Positions 47,623-60,288 are shown, numbered from the stretch's first letter. The stretch: DNA of 64,000 bases from Ancistrus triradiatus (GCA_025084515.1 JAJAGP010000954.1:62001-126000), one strand, 5' to 3'. Made by a program: numbers and translations. The notes: generated from the letters alone by a model not told the origin.

Positions 47623-49190
47623 CAGTGGGGCAAAAAAGTATTTAGACAGCCACTGATTGTGCAAGTTCTCCTACTTAGAAAGATGAGGGAGGTCTGTAAT
47701 TCATCATAGGTACACTTCAACTATGAGAGACAAAATGAGGAAAAAAAATAAGAATTTAATTGTAAATCATGGTGGAAAATAAGTATTTGGTCAATAACAA
47801 AAGTTCAACTCAATACATTTTAACATAACCTTTGTTGGCAATGACAAAGGTCAAATGTTTCCTGTAAGTCTTCACCAGGTTGGCACACACTGTAGCTGGT
47901 ATTTTGGCCCATTCCTCCATGCAGATCTCCTCTAGAGCAGTGATGTTTTGGGGCCTGTCGCTGGGCAACATGGACTTTCATCTCCCTCCACACATTTTCT
48001 ATGGGGCTGAGGTCTGGAGACTGGCTAGGCCACTCCAGGACCTTGAAATGCTTTTTACGGAGCCACTCCTTCGTTGCCCGAGCGGTGTGTTTGGGATCAT
48101 TGTCATGCTGGAAGATCCAGCCACGTTCCATCTTCAGTGCTCTCACTGATGGAAGGAGGTTTTGGCTTAAAATCTCACGATACATGGCCCCGTTCATTCT
48201 TCCCTTAACACGGATCAGTCGTCCCTGTCCCCTCTGCAGAAAAACAGCCCCCCAAAGCATGATGTTTCCACCCCCATGCTTCACAGTAGGTATGGTGTTC
48301 TTTGGATGCAACTCAGCATTCTTCTTCCTCCAAACACGACGAGTTGAGTTTTTACCAAAAAAGTTCTATTTGGTTTCATCTGACCACATGATATTCTTTG
48401 CCTAATCCTCTTCTGGATCATCCATATGCTCTCTGGCAAACTTCAGACGGGCCTGGACATGTACTGGCTTAAGCAGGGCGGCACGCCTTGGCACTGCAGG
48501 ATCTGAGTCCCTCTCGGAGTAGTGTGTGTGTTACTGATGGTAGCCTTGTTACTTTGGTCCCAGCTCTCTGCAGGTCATTCATCAGGTCCCTCCATGTAGT
48601 TCTAATTTTGCTCCTCGTTCTCTTGATCATTTGACCCCCACAGGATGAGATCTTGCGTGGAGCCCCAGATCGAGGGAGATTATCAATGGTCTTGTATGTC
48701 TTACAATTGCTCCCACAGTTGATTTATTCACACCAACCTGCTTGCCTATTGTAGATTCACTCTTCCCAGCCTGGTGCAGGTCTACAATTTTCTTCCTGGT
48801 GTCCTTCGAGAGCTCTTTGGTCTTGGCCATGGTTGAGTTTGGAGTTTGGAGTGTTTGAGGCTGTGGACAGGTGTCTGTTATACAGATAACGAGGTCAAAC
48901 AGGTGCCATTAATACAGGTAACGAGTGGAGGGCAGAAGAGCTTCTTAAAGAAGAAGTTACAGGTCTGTGAGAGCCAGAAATCTTGCTTGTTTGTGGCTGA
49001 CCAAATACTTATTTTCCACCATGATTTACAATTAAATTATTTAAAAATCCTACAATGTGATTTCCTGGATTTGTTTTCTCATTTTGTCTCTCATAGTTGA
49101 AGTGTAGCTATGATTACAGACCTCTCTCAGCTTTCTAAGTAGGAGAACTTGCACAATCAGTGGCTGACTCAATACTTTTTTGCCCCACTG
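47623..49190 (-). mobile_element. Tc1-like family B, copy B7, 1,568 bp, best-preserved B copy
   Basis: TA and CAGTGGGGCAAAAAAGTATT on the left, TTTTTTGCCCCACTG and TA on the right, near the expected full length. It lies only 155 bp into the intron after exon 7. Minus-strand frames cover both the N-terminal DNA-binding part and the catalytic half. Confidence 0.96.
47820..48830 (-). pseudogene. Tc1 transposase of family B in copy B7
   Basis: The N-terminus at 48830 reads MAKTKELSKDTRKKIVDLHQ with a helix-turn-helix 'ESTIGKQVGVNKSTVGAIV'. The catalytic half, open at 47820-48311, has Asp at 48102-48104 (WIFQHDNDPKHT) and Glu at 47997-47999 (LSPIENVW), 34 residues apart. The first Asp survives in SDETK, but a missing T shifts the frame right after it. 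Another shift follows 'APKHHC' near the C-terminus. It needs several repairs to be a protein, so it is a pseudogene. Confidence 0.9.
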
Positions 49191-49375
49191 TATGTTCTGT
49201 CTCACAAATAACTCAGGAAGGTTCAGGTTGCAGGTATTGTGCTTAGTTGAGGCAGCATTGTGGAGCTCTCTAAGTTAGGGTTGTTGAAATTCGTAGAGAA
49301 CTGATAAGCAATTCACATTTACTGTGCCTCCTTATCTCCAGGTTTCACCAACAATCTCTTCTCTAATAAACAAAT

Positions 49376-49680
49376 GCACTCACAGGCCACTTTATTAGAT
49401 ACACCTTCTTAATACCAGGTTGGATTTTTTTTGCCTTCAGAACTCTCTCAATGTTGTGTGGCACAGATTCAGCAAGGTGCTGGAAACATTCCGAGATTTT
49501 CGTCCAAATTTACGTGATGTGATATCTCATAGTTGCTGCAGATTTGCCTTACTGTTGCCTTTCTATCAGCTCGAACCAGTCTGGCTTGAGCAAGTCTCCT
49601 CTGACCTCTGGCATCAACAAAGCTTTTTCACCCAAAAAACTCACCACACAGCCGGGCTATCTGCACTAACCCCGCCCACT
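49376..49680 (-). mobile_element. Tc1-like remnant (family with CACTTTATTAGATACACC end)
   Basis: 'CAGGCCACTTTATTAGATAC' is the terminus. 'CAGCAAGGTGCTGGAAACAT' and 'CGAACCAGTCTGGCTTGAGC' with 'CTCTGACCTCTGGCATCAAC' are parts of the transposase on the minus strand with the middle deleted. Confidence 0.7.
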
Positions 49681-49794
49681 AAATCATGTGGCTATAGTTA
49701 GTCAGTGGAATCTCGAAATTCAAACGCTTCTTAGGAAGCCTTTTTGTTGCTGGACCATGACAGTACATCTAGTACAAATAGTGTGGAACTGGTA

Positions 49795-50040
49795 TTTGCA
49801 TGCAGCATACATTCGATCCCCAGGAGGATGACAGTCTGCATGTCCTCCCCCTGTCCTCATGGGTTTACTCCAGGTACTCCGATTTCCTCCCCACAGTCCA
49901 AAGACATGCATTAGATTAATTGGTTACATTAAATTGGCCTGACCTGAGCGTATATAAATACATGAGTAGTTATGATGTAGCTTTGTGTCTTTAAATTGGC
50001 CCTTGACGCTGATGGTGACTTTAACCAAGTAAACAAACGA
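49795..50040 (+). repeat. short SINE-like repeat R, copy R2
   Basis: 'CATTCGATCCCCAGGAGG', 'CTCCAGGTACTCCGATTTCC', 'AGTCCAAAGACATGCATTAG' and the tail 'TGACGCTGATGGTGACTTTA'. It aligns with R3 on both sides of the A5 insertion. Confidence 0.72.
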
Positions 50041-50773
50041 ACAAACACTGAGTGCATATAGAATTTACCAATAACATTAAAATCATGTTCATTGCTCTTG
50101 TGTGTGTCAGTAAGTAGAAATGTGCCCTCGTCTTAACCATCTGCAGTTCTGGTGTGTCTCTGTTACTTTCTCACCCACCTCCTCTCCTTCTCCTTTCTAT
50201 CTGCAATCACAATGGAAATCTCAGCATCTTGCTAAACGCTATTTCATGCATCAAACTCCTCACTGCACTGATAGGTTCTGATTGCTGCTTGGCCTCAGTA
50301 GGGCTTTAGCAGAGCCCATCCACCCTGCCCCTCCATCTTCGTCTACCCAAATTACGAAGGTGAGGAGCAGCTAGATAAGTGGCCGGGTCCCGTCAGCATC
50401 TGTCCTTATTGACTAAACTATTAACAGCCTCATTTCAGGGGGCACTAGGTGAAATTGAAACCGTCAGCTTGAATATTCCTCACACGTGTGCATGAGCGTG
50501 TGTAGCGTGTACGTGGATGCGTGTGTGTGGTGGGTGCGTGTGTTTAGCTTACTGTAGACATAGTGTTTAGTACATGGTATTCAGTTGCAGTGTGAACTGG
50601 CCATTGGGAAACTCCAATTTTTTTGTGTGGCTGGTCTAAAAGAAATTTGAGAACCAGGTTTCTAATGAAGAGTCTGATACGAGTCGTGTTTGGAATATTC
50701 TGTGTAGAACCGTGTTGATGCTAGGCATAGATTTATGGAGTGTCTTATGGTTTTGCGAACTTGGAGTCAACAC
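50041..50773. other. intron sequence, CNE-like patch
   Basis: Bases 50380-50490 are repeat-free mixed sequence. A GT-rich run is at 50490-50545. Nothing else is recognised. Confidence 0.35.
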
Positions 50774-51195
50774 ACACCGACCAGCCATAACAATAAAACC
50801 ACTGACAGGTGAAGTGAATGACATTGAGTGTGATGCACTGGGTGATGTTCTGCTTGGAAACCTTGGGTTCTGGCATTCATTTGGATGTTGCTTTGACATG
50901 TAGCACCTACCTAAACGTTGTTGCAGACCAAGTACACCCCCTCACAGTCACTAATGGCAGTATGGTCTTTCAGCAGGATAATGCACACTGCAGAAATTGT
51001 TCACGGATGGTGTCAAAGCGTTGACTTGGCCTCCAATATCTTAATCCAATTGAGCATATGTGAGAAGTGCTGGATAAGCAAGTCTGACCGCTGGAGTCCC
51101 CACCTCTCTTGTTGAAGGATCTGCTGCTAACATCTTGATGCCAGATACCACAGGTCACCTTCAGGGGTCTTGTAGGGTCCATGCCTGGATGGGAT
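50774..51195 (+). mobile_element. Tc1-like family H, copy H2
   Basis: The terminus CGACCAGCCATAACAATAAA is followed after a deletion by 'CCTACCTAAACGTTGTTGCA', 'TTTCAGCAGGATAATGCACA' (QQDNAH, second Asp kept) and 'CCAATTGAGCATATGTGAGA' (PIEHM-like, Glu kept), then 'ATACCACAGGTCACCTTCAG'. No right terminus and no intact frame. Confidence 0.72.
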
Positions 51196-51591
51196 CGTAT
51201 TATTGCTATGGTTTTGCTTGTGTGTGTTTGTTTAGATGTTAATTAAACTGGTCTTGTCTTTTTATAGTGGTTTTATGGGTTTTCCTTCTTTGGTTGAATA
51301 GCATGTTTGGTACAACTAAATGCACCAAAGCAACAACTAGTATACAACAGTTGGTGTTTGTAAATGTGCTTGAATTTGATTTGGTGGTTACCTACACAGA
51401 ATTAGGCAGGGCCAAACCATAAACCATCATTCTGCCTTTCTCTTACTCTTTCTTGGACGTTTCTCCTCTGAACCATCATGACTGCCCCTGACTGGATACT
51501 TTAATTATTTACACTATGTGCAGACAGAAGCTGCTGCTCACTCAAACCACATAAATGAATCAAACGTACAGAGATTGTAGATTATTCATCG

Positions 51592-51593
<2 letters not shown>

Positions 51594-51666
<73 letters not shown>
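51594..51666. repeat. (GT)n microsatellite, about 73 bp
   Basis: About 36 uninterrupted GT units, the longest simple repeat in the window. Confidence 0.98.
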
Positions 51667-51667
<1 letters not shown>

Positions 51668-52224
51668 ATGGATGAGAGCCCTACTCGCGAGGGAGCCTTT
51701 TAGTTAGAAAGAGCAAGCCTGTTAGGTTTAAAACATGCAGAAAGCATGAGAAGCCGAACTTCCTTTGAATCTGGGCTTTCCAACCTTTTCATCAGCTAAT
51801 CCCTTTTCAACATAAACTGTTTCCTTTAAGTAGCCTTTAGGTACATTTTATAAACCTTTTGTAATAAATGGCACATATTTTTCAGCTTGCGTCTTTATTG
51901 TCTTTGAGATTCATTATGGAATGCCTTAAAAAATCCTGTTTTTCTGTGATATTTGAACCCAGCAGCACAAACCAGTGATGTACAATTGTGTTGGTGGGTT
52001 CAATTGGGTATCACTTTGTTGTTGGGTTGAAATAACACAGAAAAATACAAGTTTTTAAGGTTTTTCTGGCTACTGTGCATGCGCATCCCACCACTACAAA
52101 GGGGCCAAGACGTTCCGACACATTTACTAATATTCCAGTTGGTTCTTTCGAATGCCTACACTTTCATTATGCTATTATTACATTACAGGTATGTCCTGTT
52201 TGGCGACAGTCTTTTACTGTTACT

Positions 52225-52390
52225 GTAATGTAAATATAAAGGGTGTGTTTACAAGAAAAGGGCAGAAGAAGCAAAAACACTGCAAATAATAATAGGAATA
52301 CGCAAATAACATAGGAGTCTGTTAATAATAATTATTAAGTAAACTATGGTAATTAGAGCTCAGTACAATACTGTTTACAGATGCTAGATT
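52225..52390. repeat. unnamed repeat U, copy 2
   Basis: 'TAATGTAAATATAAAGGGTG' and 'TGGTAATTAGAGCTCAGTAC' match 11422-11460 and 12091-12112 respectively. In this copy the two halves lie about 80 bp apart and are uninterrupted. Confidence 0.6.
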
Positions 52391-53195
52391 GGAAGTTAAA
52401 AGACAGATTTTTTGCTTAGTTATATAGCAAAGCGCTAGAAGAACTTTTCTCTTCTTATTTAGACACATGCACTTATAGCTAGAAGAATTTGTAACCCAAC
52501 TCGTGGTCCTGTGTTACAGTGAATAACACGATGATCTATGGCACTTGCCTTCAACACGTGTCTGCGACCAAATGCCTGACAATGCTGATGTTATTTGCGA
52601 TCATATTATGATGGCTTTTCAGCATCACCATGTACTTTGCAGCATACCAGTGGATATATTTGGATTGTGACAGTATTGCTGTTCATCAAATCAGTGTCAC
52701 AAACCTTTGAGTTTAATCAGCATGCCCAGATGTTTATGCCCTTTCCGTGATGCAAAAGCCAATGCTGCAACAACAGTGAACAGTATTCACCTTGACAGTG
52801 ACAAAGTCACCTCAATGCACCAATGTCTAGCAGTTCCTAAACTGTGTGTGTGTGTGTACATGCAAGTGCGTGTGTGCGGGCGTGGGCACTAATGAGGACT
52901 CAGTACCAGAGGATGTCCAGATGTCTGAACAGCATGGAATGCTCAAGCTGGCCATTCATTTCCCAGGAATCAAGTGGTGTGGGTTGTGATTGAAGTGACC
53001 TTCTGGTTGTGGATGCATAAATAAGCAGACTGGATAAATATGTGCTTTAAATGTCTGGACAGTATACAATAACATTTGCATGATGAAAGGCATTCTGAAT
53101 TTATTTATGAGAGGTTTAGGGAATAAACATGATTTTAACGGTCTTACACTGATGTGGTGTCCAGAGACATGACTCTAATTATATCTTAATACTAT

Positions 53196-53290
53196 TATTG
53201 CACAAGGGCCTTGCTCAAGAACCCAACAATGGTGTCATGGCTTGAATCCTGGACCTTGTGGCTGAATATCTAGTACATTACCTGTCCCAA
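53196..53290 (-). repeat. SINE fragment S6
   Basis: 'AAGGGCCTTGCTCAAGAACC', 'CAACAATGGTGTCATGGC' and 'TTGAATCCTGGACCTT' are the inverted SINE body, both ends lost. Confidence 0.65.
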
Positions 53291-53734
53291 AAATGCGCTC
53301 CGTGTATTAACGCACTCGCGTGAGGGAGCAGTGCTGTCTCAGCAGTTTGAATATGTATTTATTTGCCTGCAACATTCTTGCTTTATTGTACAGTGTAGGC
53401 CCATAACCTGCATAGAGCACTATATATCAGTGCCACACAGCCTATGATTAGCAATAACTTCAGACAGTGTTACCTCTTACTGACTGTAGCATTGACAGTC
53501 TTGCTTGATAAATACCAGACGTTTCCACTTTAAATGTACCACTGGCAAGAAAGTACAACAAAGCTTCACGATTTTTCACACATTTCTGAGACCAGATGAG
53601 AGTCATGTGATTGTAGAATGCTGTGACAGCAGCTACTAACATGGCATTGTTTCTTCTATACCAGGCACTTCAGTCGTTATTGCTGTTATCTGTGCTGAAT
53701 GTTTTCAGAACCACTAATGAACATTACTATGGTA

Positions 53735-54834
53735 CAGTGGGGCAAAAAGGTATTTAGTCAGCCACTGATTGTGCAAGTTCTCCTACTTAGAAAGATGAGA
53801 GAGGTCTGTGATTTTCATCATAGCTACATTTCAACTATGAGAGACAAAATGAGAAAACATATCCAGGAAATCACATTGTAGGATTTTTAAAGAATTTAAT
53901 TGTAAATCATGGTGGAAAATAAGTATTTGGTCAATAACAAAAGTTCAACTCAATACTTTGTAACATAACCTTTGTTGGCAATGACAGAGGTCAAACGTTT
54001 CCTGTAAGTCTTCACCAGGTTGGCACACACTGTAGCTGGTATTTTGGCCCATTCCTCCATGCAGATGTCCTCTAGATGTTCCTAAGTGATGTTTGGGCAA
54101 CATGGACTTTCAAATCCCTCCACACATTTTACTATGCAGTGAGGCTGGAGATGGGCTAGGACACTCCAGGAACTGAAAGCTTTTTACGGAGCCACTCCTT
54201 CGTTGCTAAGAGAGCGGCTTGTTTTGGTTTGGGATCATTGTCATGCTGGAAGACCAAGCCACGTTCCATCTTCATGCTCCTCAATGATGGAAGAGTTTTG
54301 GCTTTTCTTAAAATCTCACGATACATGGCCCGTTCTTCTTCCCTTTAACATCGGATCAGTCGTCTGTCCCTTGCAGAAAAAACAGCCCCAAAAGCATGAT
54401 GTTCCCACACCATGCTTCACAGTAGGTATGGTGTTCTTGGATGCAAGTCAGCATTTGTATTCCTCCAAACATGAGGAGTGGAGTTTTTACCAAAAAGTTC
54501 TATTTGGTTTTATTCTGAACAACATTGGTATTCTCCCAATCCTCTTCTGGATCATCATATGCTCTCTGGCAAACTTCAAGAGGGCCTGGACATGAAAAAA
54601 AACCTGGCTTAAGCAGAGGGAACACGCCTGGAACTGGCAGGGTCTGAGTCCCTCTCGGCGTAGTGTGTTACTGATGGTTTAAGCCTTTGTTTCTTTGGTT
54701 CCCGCTCTCTGCAGGTCATTCATCAAGTCCCTCCGTGTATTTCTGGGAATTTTTGCTCACCGTTCTCCTGATCATTTTGACCCCCCCAACTTGCACAATC
54801 GTGGCTGACTTAAATACTTTTTTTGCCCCCACTG
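53735..54834 (-). mobile_element. Tc1-like family B, copy B8, 1,100 bp with both ends
   Basis: TA and CAGTGGGGCAAAAAGGTATT on the left, TTTTTTTGCCCCCACTG and TA on the right. The region from 'GATCATTTTGACCCCCCC' jumps to 'AACTTGCACAATC', so the transposase N-terminus and most of that end are deleted. The catalytic half is full of small indels. Confidence 0.93.
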
Positions 54835-55599
54835 TATAATCTCCATGATCGTAAACCACTAAATTGTCTACTTTCTTACCTTGCACTGTCTAATGTCTAA
54901 CACCTGCAACAATACTTAACAGCCATAGGTGGATATGCAATTACAGCTCAAAAAAAATCAGATGTTGTCACATCTGAATGCTGGGATAGATTTACTAGTT
55001 TTGCACCCATTACAAGTGCAGTAGAGTAGAGCAAATTCTGCAAGGAAAAAAACCTTTGGCCTGTTATGTATGGAAAAATGGCTTATAGTTTAAACATGCA
55101 GTTTTCTTGCAATGTGGCTGAGCCTTCTTTGTCTGTACATACAGGGAAATGTAAAATGAATTTCTTTTAACAAATGAAAAGCCTGACAGCATGTGACCAT
55201 TCGAGTGTCTGAAGTCTTTCTTAGATGAAGCAAAAGCAATTTGACCTGATATTTTCTACAGGAAGATGCTAGATGAACACAATGGACCCATAAAAAAACA
55301 CAACACAAATGTATATATTGAACTCCGGGACAAAAATGTTTAGGTGGTAGTAGTAAAACTTTCAGGCTCCTGCAGATTGCAATTTACACAAGGATGAATG
55401 GGCTATAAATAGACCTTGGTTTGTGACGATGGAATTATCGAGATTGAGTAGAGGTGGGGTGGATACAGTGCAGTCAATGGCCTTGTTCGATGTGTGAAAA
55501 TTGGTCGCAAAGCAAATGTTAATGATTTGGCAAACGATGTTGCATGTGGGTGTGCCAAAGGTCATGGTGTGAAGCAAATGTGAAGGCAAGTACATGATT
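54835..55599. other. intron sequence, nothing recognised
   Basis: Unassigned AT-rich sequence. Bases 55325-55360 may be the edge of the following remnant. Confidence 0.4.
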
Positions 55600-56340
55600 T
55601 GCAGGTGTATTGAGGCATATGGTCATACGGGTCTACCACAAATTCTCATCAGAACTGTGGTCAAAAGAATAAATTGACAGACAGATGGACCGCTCAGGAA
55701 TAAAAATCTCTTCGCTTCCAGGCAAGAATTGCTTCTCGAAGTCAATGCAGGTCCTTCACAACCAATTTCTGAAAGAACAGTCCACAGGGCCTTTGCTCAC
55801 TCCTGCTCAAAAAGTTGCCCAGTTACAGTGGGTGAAAAAAATAAAAAATTTGACTGTTCATGACTGGAATGTTATCTGGTCAAATAAATCTTGTTTCTGC
55901 CTTGACGTGATACTAGGTGTCATGTTGAAGACCTCAGGAAACCTTCAATGAGTTCAATGCGTGCAAGATGTGGTTCAAGCTGGAGCAGGTTCTGTGATGT
56001 TCTGGGTTTTTTAAAATTACACAGTAATGGGTCCTTTGGAAGAGGTGGCAGTAAATTTGAACCACAATGCTTACACTGAGCTGCTGGACAATCCGGTTTT
56101 GCCTTTTGCTCATTATCTTACCAAGGAACAGAACATTCCCATCCCTGTATTCCAAGATGACTGATTGGTATGATGCAGGAGCAGCCACGCATCTGGATTG
56201 GCCCACAAAATCCCTAGATGCAAATCATCTTGAAATCTTTGATGCAAGAGTGGCTGAAAATTGATATCGCCTACATCCTTGTCCAATCTATGCCAAATGG
56301 AATTGCAGCTGTTTTTTTTGTTTGTGGAGTACGGTAACAA
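55600..56340 (+). mobile_element. decayed Tc1-like transposase remnant
   Basis: 'CCGCTCAGGAATAAAAATCT' begins a stretch reading PLLTPAQKVAQLQWVKK ... HDWNVIWSNKSCF, the Tc1 'W..V.WSDES.F' site with Asp replaced by Asn. Later 'TTCCAAGATGACTGATTGG' and 'TGGATTGGCCCACAAAATCC' (FQDD..., WPTKSLDANHLE) stand for the second Asp and the Glu region. Ends are not identified. Confidence 0.65.
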
Positions 56341-56573
56341 ATGTTTTGTCCGGTGAGCTTCTATACAGTTTGTGTAGCACTTTGGTTGAACATATCACAA
56401 TGGGCAAGCAAGCAGGTCCTGGGTTCAGTCGCCAGGTGGAGTGGTTTGGGTTCTTTCAGTGTGGAGTCTGCGTGTCCGTGTGGGTTTACTCCGGGTACTC
56501 CGGTTTCCTCCCACAGTCCAAAGACATGCATGTTAGGTTAACTGATTAGGCTAAATTGACTTGAGTGTATATA

Positions 56574-57955
56574 CAGTGGTGCTTGAAAGTTTGTAAACCC
56601 TTAAGAATTTTGTACATTTCTGCATAAGACATAAAACATCATCAGATTTTCACACAAGTCCTAAAAGTAGATAAAGAGAACCCAGTTAAACAAATGAGAC
56701 AAAAATATACTTGGCCATTTATTAATCGAGGAAAATGATCCAATATTAGAGAAAGAGTTGTTGATGCTCATCTGGGTGGAAAAGGTTACAAAACCACCTC
56801 TAAAGAGTTTGGACTCCACCAATCCACAGTCAGACAGATTGTGTACAAATGGAGGAAATTCAAGACCATTGTTACCCTGCCCAGGAGTGGTCGACCAACA
56901 AAGATCACTCCAAGAGCAAGGCATGTAATAGTTGGCGAGGTCACAAAGGACCCCAGGGTAACTTCTAAGCACCTGAAGGCCTCTCTCACATTGGCTAATG
57001 TTAATGTTCATGAACAACCATCAGAACACTGACAACAATGGTTGTGCACGTCAGGTTTGCAAGGAGAAAGCCACTGCTTATCCAAAAAGAACAATTGTGC
57101 ATGGTCTGCAGTTGGATCACTGGACGAGCGAAAGGGCTATTGGAAGAATGTTTTGTGGACGGACGACCAAAAGAGAAAAACTGATAAAAGAAAAAGCGTT
57201 ATGTTTGGAGAAAGGAAACACTTGCATCCGCATAAGCACTTATCCCATCTGTGGAAAACATGGTGGTGTGTAGTAGCAGGGTTTTGGGCGCTGTTTGCTC
57301 TGAAATCTGGGCAGAGGGCTGCCATCATTGAGGAACAAGTAATTCTGAACATGATATAGAGAATTTAAAGGAAAATGTAAGGACATCTGTCCATGAATGA
57401 ATCCAAGAGAAGGTGGGCATGCCGCAAGGACCAGCGATTCTAAGCACACAAGACTTCTACCAAAGAAGGGTTTTAAAAGAAGAATAAAGTTCATGTTTCG
57501 GACAATGGCAACGTCAAGTCCTGACCTAATCCATGGAAAGGAAATGCCTGTGGATGTGAAGGACTGAAGCGAGCAGGCTAAGTGGAGGAACCCACCAACT
57601 CCCAGAGTGACGCTGTTCGGTACGGAGGTAGGAGGAATGGGCTAAACGTTCTCCAAGCGGTGTGAGGATGATCAAAAACAGCTTACAGGAAAACGTTTTT
57701 TAGCCTGCAGTGATTGCTGCACAGGGGGTCACCCCAGATCCTGAAAGCAAAAGGTCACATACTTGTGCACTCACTAATATGTAATATTGGATCATTTTCC
57801 TCAATAAATAATGACCAAGTATAGTATTGTTGTCTCATTTGTTTAACTGGGTTCTCTTTATCTACTTTTGTGTGAAAATCTGATGATGTTTTAGGTCATA
57901 TTTATGCAGAAATCTAGAAAATTCTAAAGGTTTCACAAACTTTCAAGCACCACTG
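56574..57955 (+). mobile_element. Tc1-like family A, copy A5, 1,382 bp with both ends, nested in R3
   Basis: The left terminus CAGTGGTGCTTGAAAGTTTG after TA (56572-56573) and right terminus CTTTCAAGCACCACTG followed by TG, a one-base change from the expected TA. The text before the transposase start is deleted ('CAATATTAGAGAAAGAGTTG'). Confidence 0.95.
56750..57735 (+). pseudogene. Tc1 transposase of family A in copy A5, many frameshifts
   Basis: The start codon is lost; the coding text begins at 'GAGAAAGAGTTGTTGATGCT'. The helix-turn-helix and 'SGRPTKITPRARHVIVGEVT' are open at 56841-57032. The first catalytic site 'TGTGGACGGACGACCAAAAG' keeps Asp. The second ('CAAGGACCAGCGATTCTAAG') has lost the usual DND. 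Numerous indels follow, so no protein is expected. Confidence 0.85.
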
Positions 57956-58055
57956 TGTAAATGACTGACTGGTCTTGATGTGGTCTTGTGTATGGATATA
58001 ACCTTGTGTGTCGCTGGAAGGGCCACTGATGCTGATAGCGACGTTAAATAAACAA

Positions 58056-58880
58056 TTAAACGAGCGTATCACAGTGAAGTTAATGTCTTTGCTTTATGAA
58101 TAGCTGGTACCAGGTGCAGCGTGATTAGCTGAAGCCTTAGTAAACTTGATGGTAATTTCAAACATGTTGCAATTCCAGTTTTATTTTAGGAATTACTCAG
58201 ATTTGCCTTGCTGTATGAATAAAGGCTGTTGGAATGTGTTAGAGCCAAGGGAGTCTGAAGAAGAGACTGAAATGAGTTCGAGATGTAGTATAGGTTCCAG
58301 AGTTGTGTGGGTACTTGGCTGTGCCGTTCGATCTCTGTGACAAAAGAGCTAGGATCAAAGTGCCTCAGATGTAGGTCTGCCCTCATCCACTCATGTATGA
58401 TGTGACTTGTGTGATGTATTACAAATATTCTATTTTCACCCATCTCACCTTTTTCTATTTCTATATATACTTACACATTTTCTCAACCCTGTAATCTCTC
58501 CACCGAATGCACCCTTTATATCCCTCTTTCACGTTCGTATCCAGCATTCATGCTCTGTGTATCATGAGTGGAAATGAGACCTCTTTCAGATCTATTTCAA
58601 TTTAAGTGTTGCTTCCAGCAGTGTTTTATAACAGTGTATTAGCTGCTGTTGTAGACTGATAAAAAAGTGAAGAGACCCTGTATGGCCTCATCTTTACCTC
58701 AGATGCTCAGCAATATAATGAAAGTCAAAAGAAGCAATTCTTCTAGAAGCCAGACCAATAACATCTGGTGATTTGAAAGAAATGCCTATGAATCACTTCG
58801 GATTTAGATCAGGTTGGTACCATCATAGTGAGTAGGAAGTTAAGAGGGACAGCATACATGAGCTCATAAAAGCTTAACTA
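58056..58880. other. intron sequence, nothing recognised
   Basis: Unassigned non-coding sequence. Confidence 0.5.
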
Positions 58881-59258
58881 CACTATATAGCCAAAAGTTT
58901 CTGGACACCCAGAAAGTACATTCGAAAACATGGGTGTTAGTATGGTGTTTGTCCTGCTTTACTGCTACAACACTCTTCTGAGAATGCTTTAAACTACAGT
59001 TTCTAAAAGAAGACCTGGCTCGCTTTTGGCATTCTGATTTATCTGAAAGGTGTTTGATGGAGTTTAAGTCGGGGCTTTGCGCAAGGCAGCCAAATTATCC
59101 GTTAAATTTGGGGCTTTGAACTTGGGTAGTTGGGGGTAAGGTGGGTATTGAGGGGGTTGGGGATGCTATATTAATGAATATGGATGTAGAATGAGATGTC
59201 ATAAAAGCTCCTGAAGGTGTAATGTGTAGGTGTCCTAGTAGTTTTGTCCATATTTGTG
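58881..59258 (-). mobile_element. Tc1-like family D, copy D2, deleted
   Basis: The terminus CACTATATAGCCAAAAGTTT with CTGGACACCC is matched by 'GGTGTCCTAGTAGTTTTGTC' with CATAT at the other end. The minus strand encodes a trace of transposase around 59050 ('GATGGAGTTTAAGTCGGGGC'). It is far shorter than a full element. Confidence 0.72.
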
Positions 59259-60288
59259 TGTGCGTGTCAGTCGTAACGGAAGTGTCTTTTTTGTCTATGG
59301 GGATTCCATGCTTATGGACTGCTTATGAACGCTGTTACACATTGAAGCCAGGTAAAATTTTTACATAAATATCTTTATAAAGTCTTTACATTACTCTTAA
59401 CACTCTCAGGTCTCTCAGGTCTGTGCGCGCGCTTGCGTGTCAGATAGCGGGATACCTTCAGAAGTAGTGACTCGAATTCTGGCTCTTTTTAGTGGGTCGA
59501 CTCTCGGATGAGCCGGATTCCATCATTCACTTAAAGGAGTCGACTCGTTCGCACAATCAGAAAGAGAGATGCTAGAGCGTCAGAAAGGAAAAACAGCTAA
59601 ATGTGTTTGGACGTTTTCAGTAGAGAAGTAACGTTAAGCCTGTGTAGTAACCTCTCCGAGATGGTTTTGATAGGAATTTTTGATATGAATCGTATTGGCA
59701 TTGCACTCAGTCATGATAAGGATTTGATTTGTTTGCAGCTAGCGGTCCCGGCCACTCTCATCTGATCCAGTTGTTATTGTTCTTTGGCTGCGTAACGCAG
59801 ATAAGCTAAATCGTCAAAGGCAATAGATATTACATAAACGTACCTGAAAACACGAAACAAAATGGAGTATTAAGACATAAACATCGCCGAAGGACCTCAC
59901 TGAACCTCTTACGTGTGTCTGGGCTAAGCCTCCAGTATGCTCATACCAAAAATGTGCAGTTTTATTTAACGTTTTTTCAGTCGTTAGGTTTGCTGTGGTG
60001 ATCTATGATGCTGTATGCCATAAAATTTATTGGACTCTCACAAATGAAAGAAAAGAAGTGAAGGTATATTGTGACATGTATTGTACATATATTTTATGAA
60101 TAAATAAGCTTAACTAAATATATTAGCTTGTGTGCTTATGTATATGCGAATAAAACTTTAAAATACAAAGATTTTTTAGGATATTAGAAATTTGATTTGG
60201 GTTGTGTTGGTGGGGGCTCAAGTATGCACTATTAAACAACTTTAGTGGCTAGAAGGTATGTCTTCCCTTACCCTTGAGCAATAACAGT
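59259..60288. other. intron sequence with a hAT-like fragment
   Basis: Bases 59470-59570 ('GTGGGTCGACTCTCGGATGA', 'GGAGTCGACTCGTTCGCAC') resemble the 'GACTCGTTC' repeats of fish hAT-type elements. The rest is unassigned. Confidence 0.35.

Larger units (their letters stand above)
51196..53195. other. intron sequence with microsatellite and repeat U
   Basis: Holds the long GT tract (51594-51666) and the second copy of unnamed repeat U (52225-52390). Otherwise no gene or named repeat. Confidence 0.5.
56395..58055 (+). repeat. short SINE-like repeat R, copy R3, split by A5
   Basis: The left half (56395-56571) has 'GGGTACTCCGGTTTCCTCCC' and 'AGTCCAAAGACATGCATGTT'. The right half (57958-58055) has 'GGCCACTGATGCTGATAGCG'. 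R2 at 49795-50040 carries both halves together, which shows that the Tc1 copy A5 landed inside. Confidence 0.75.
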
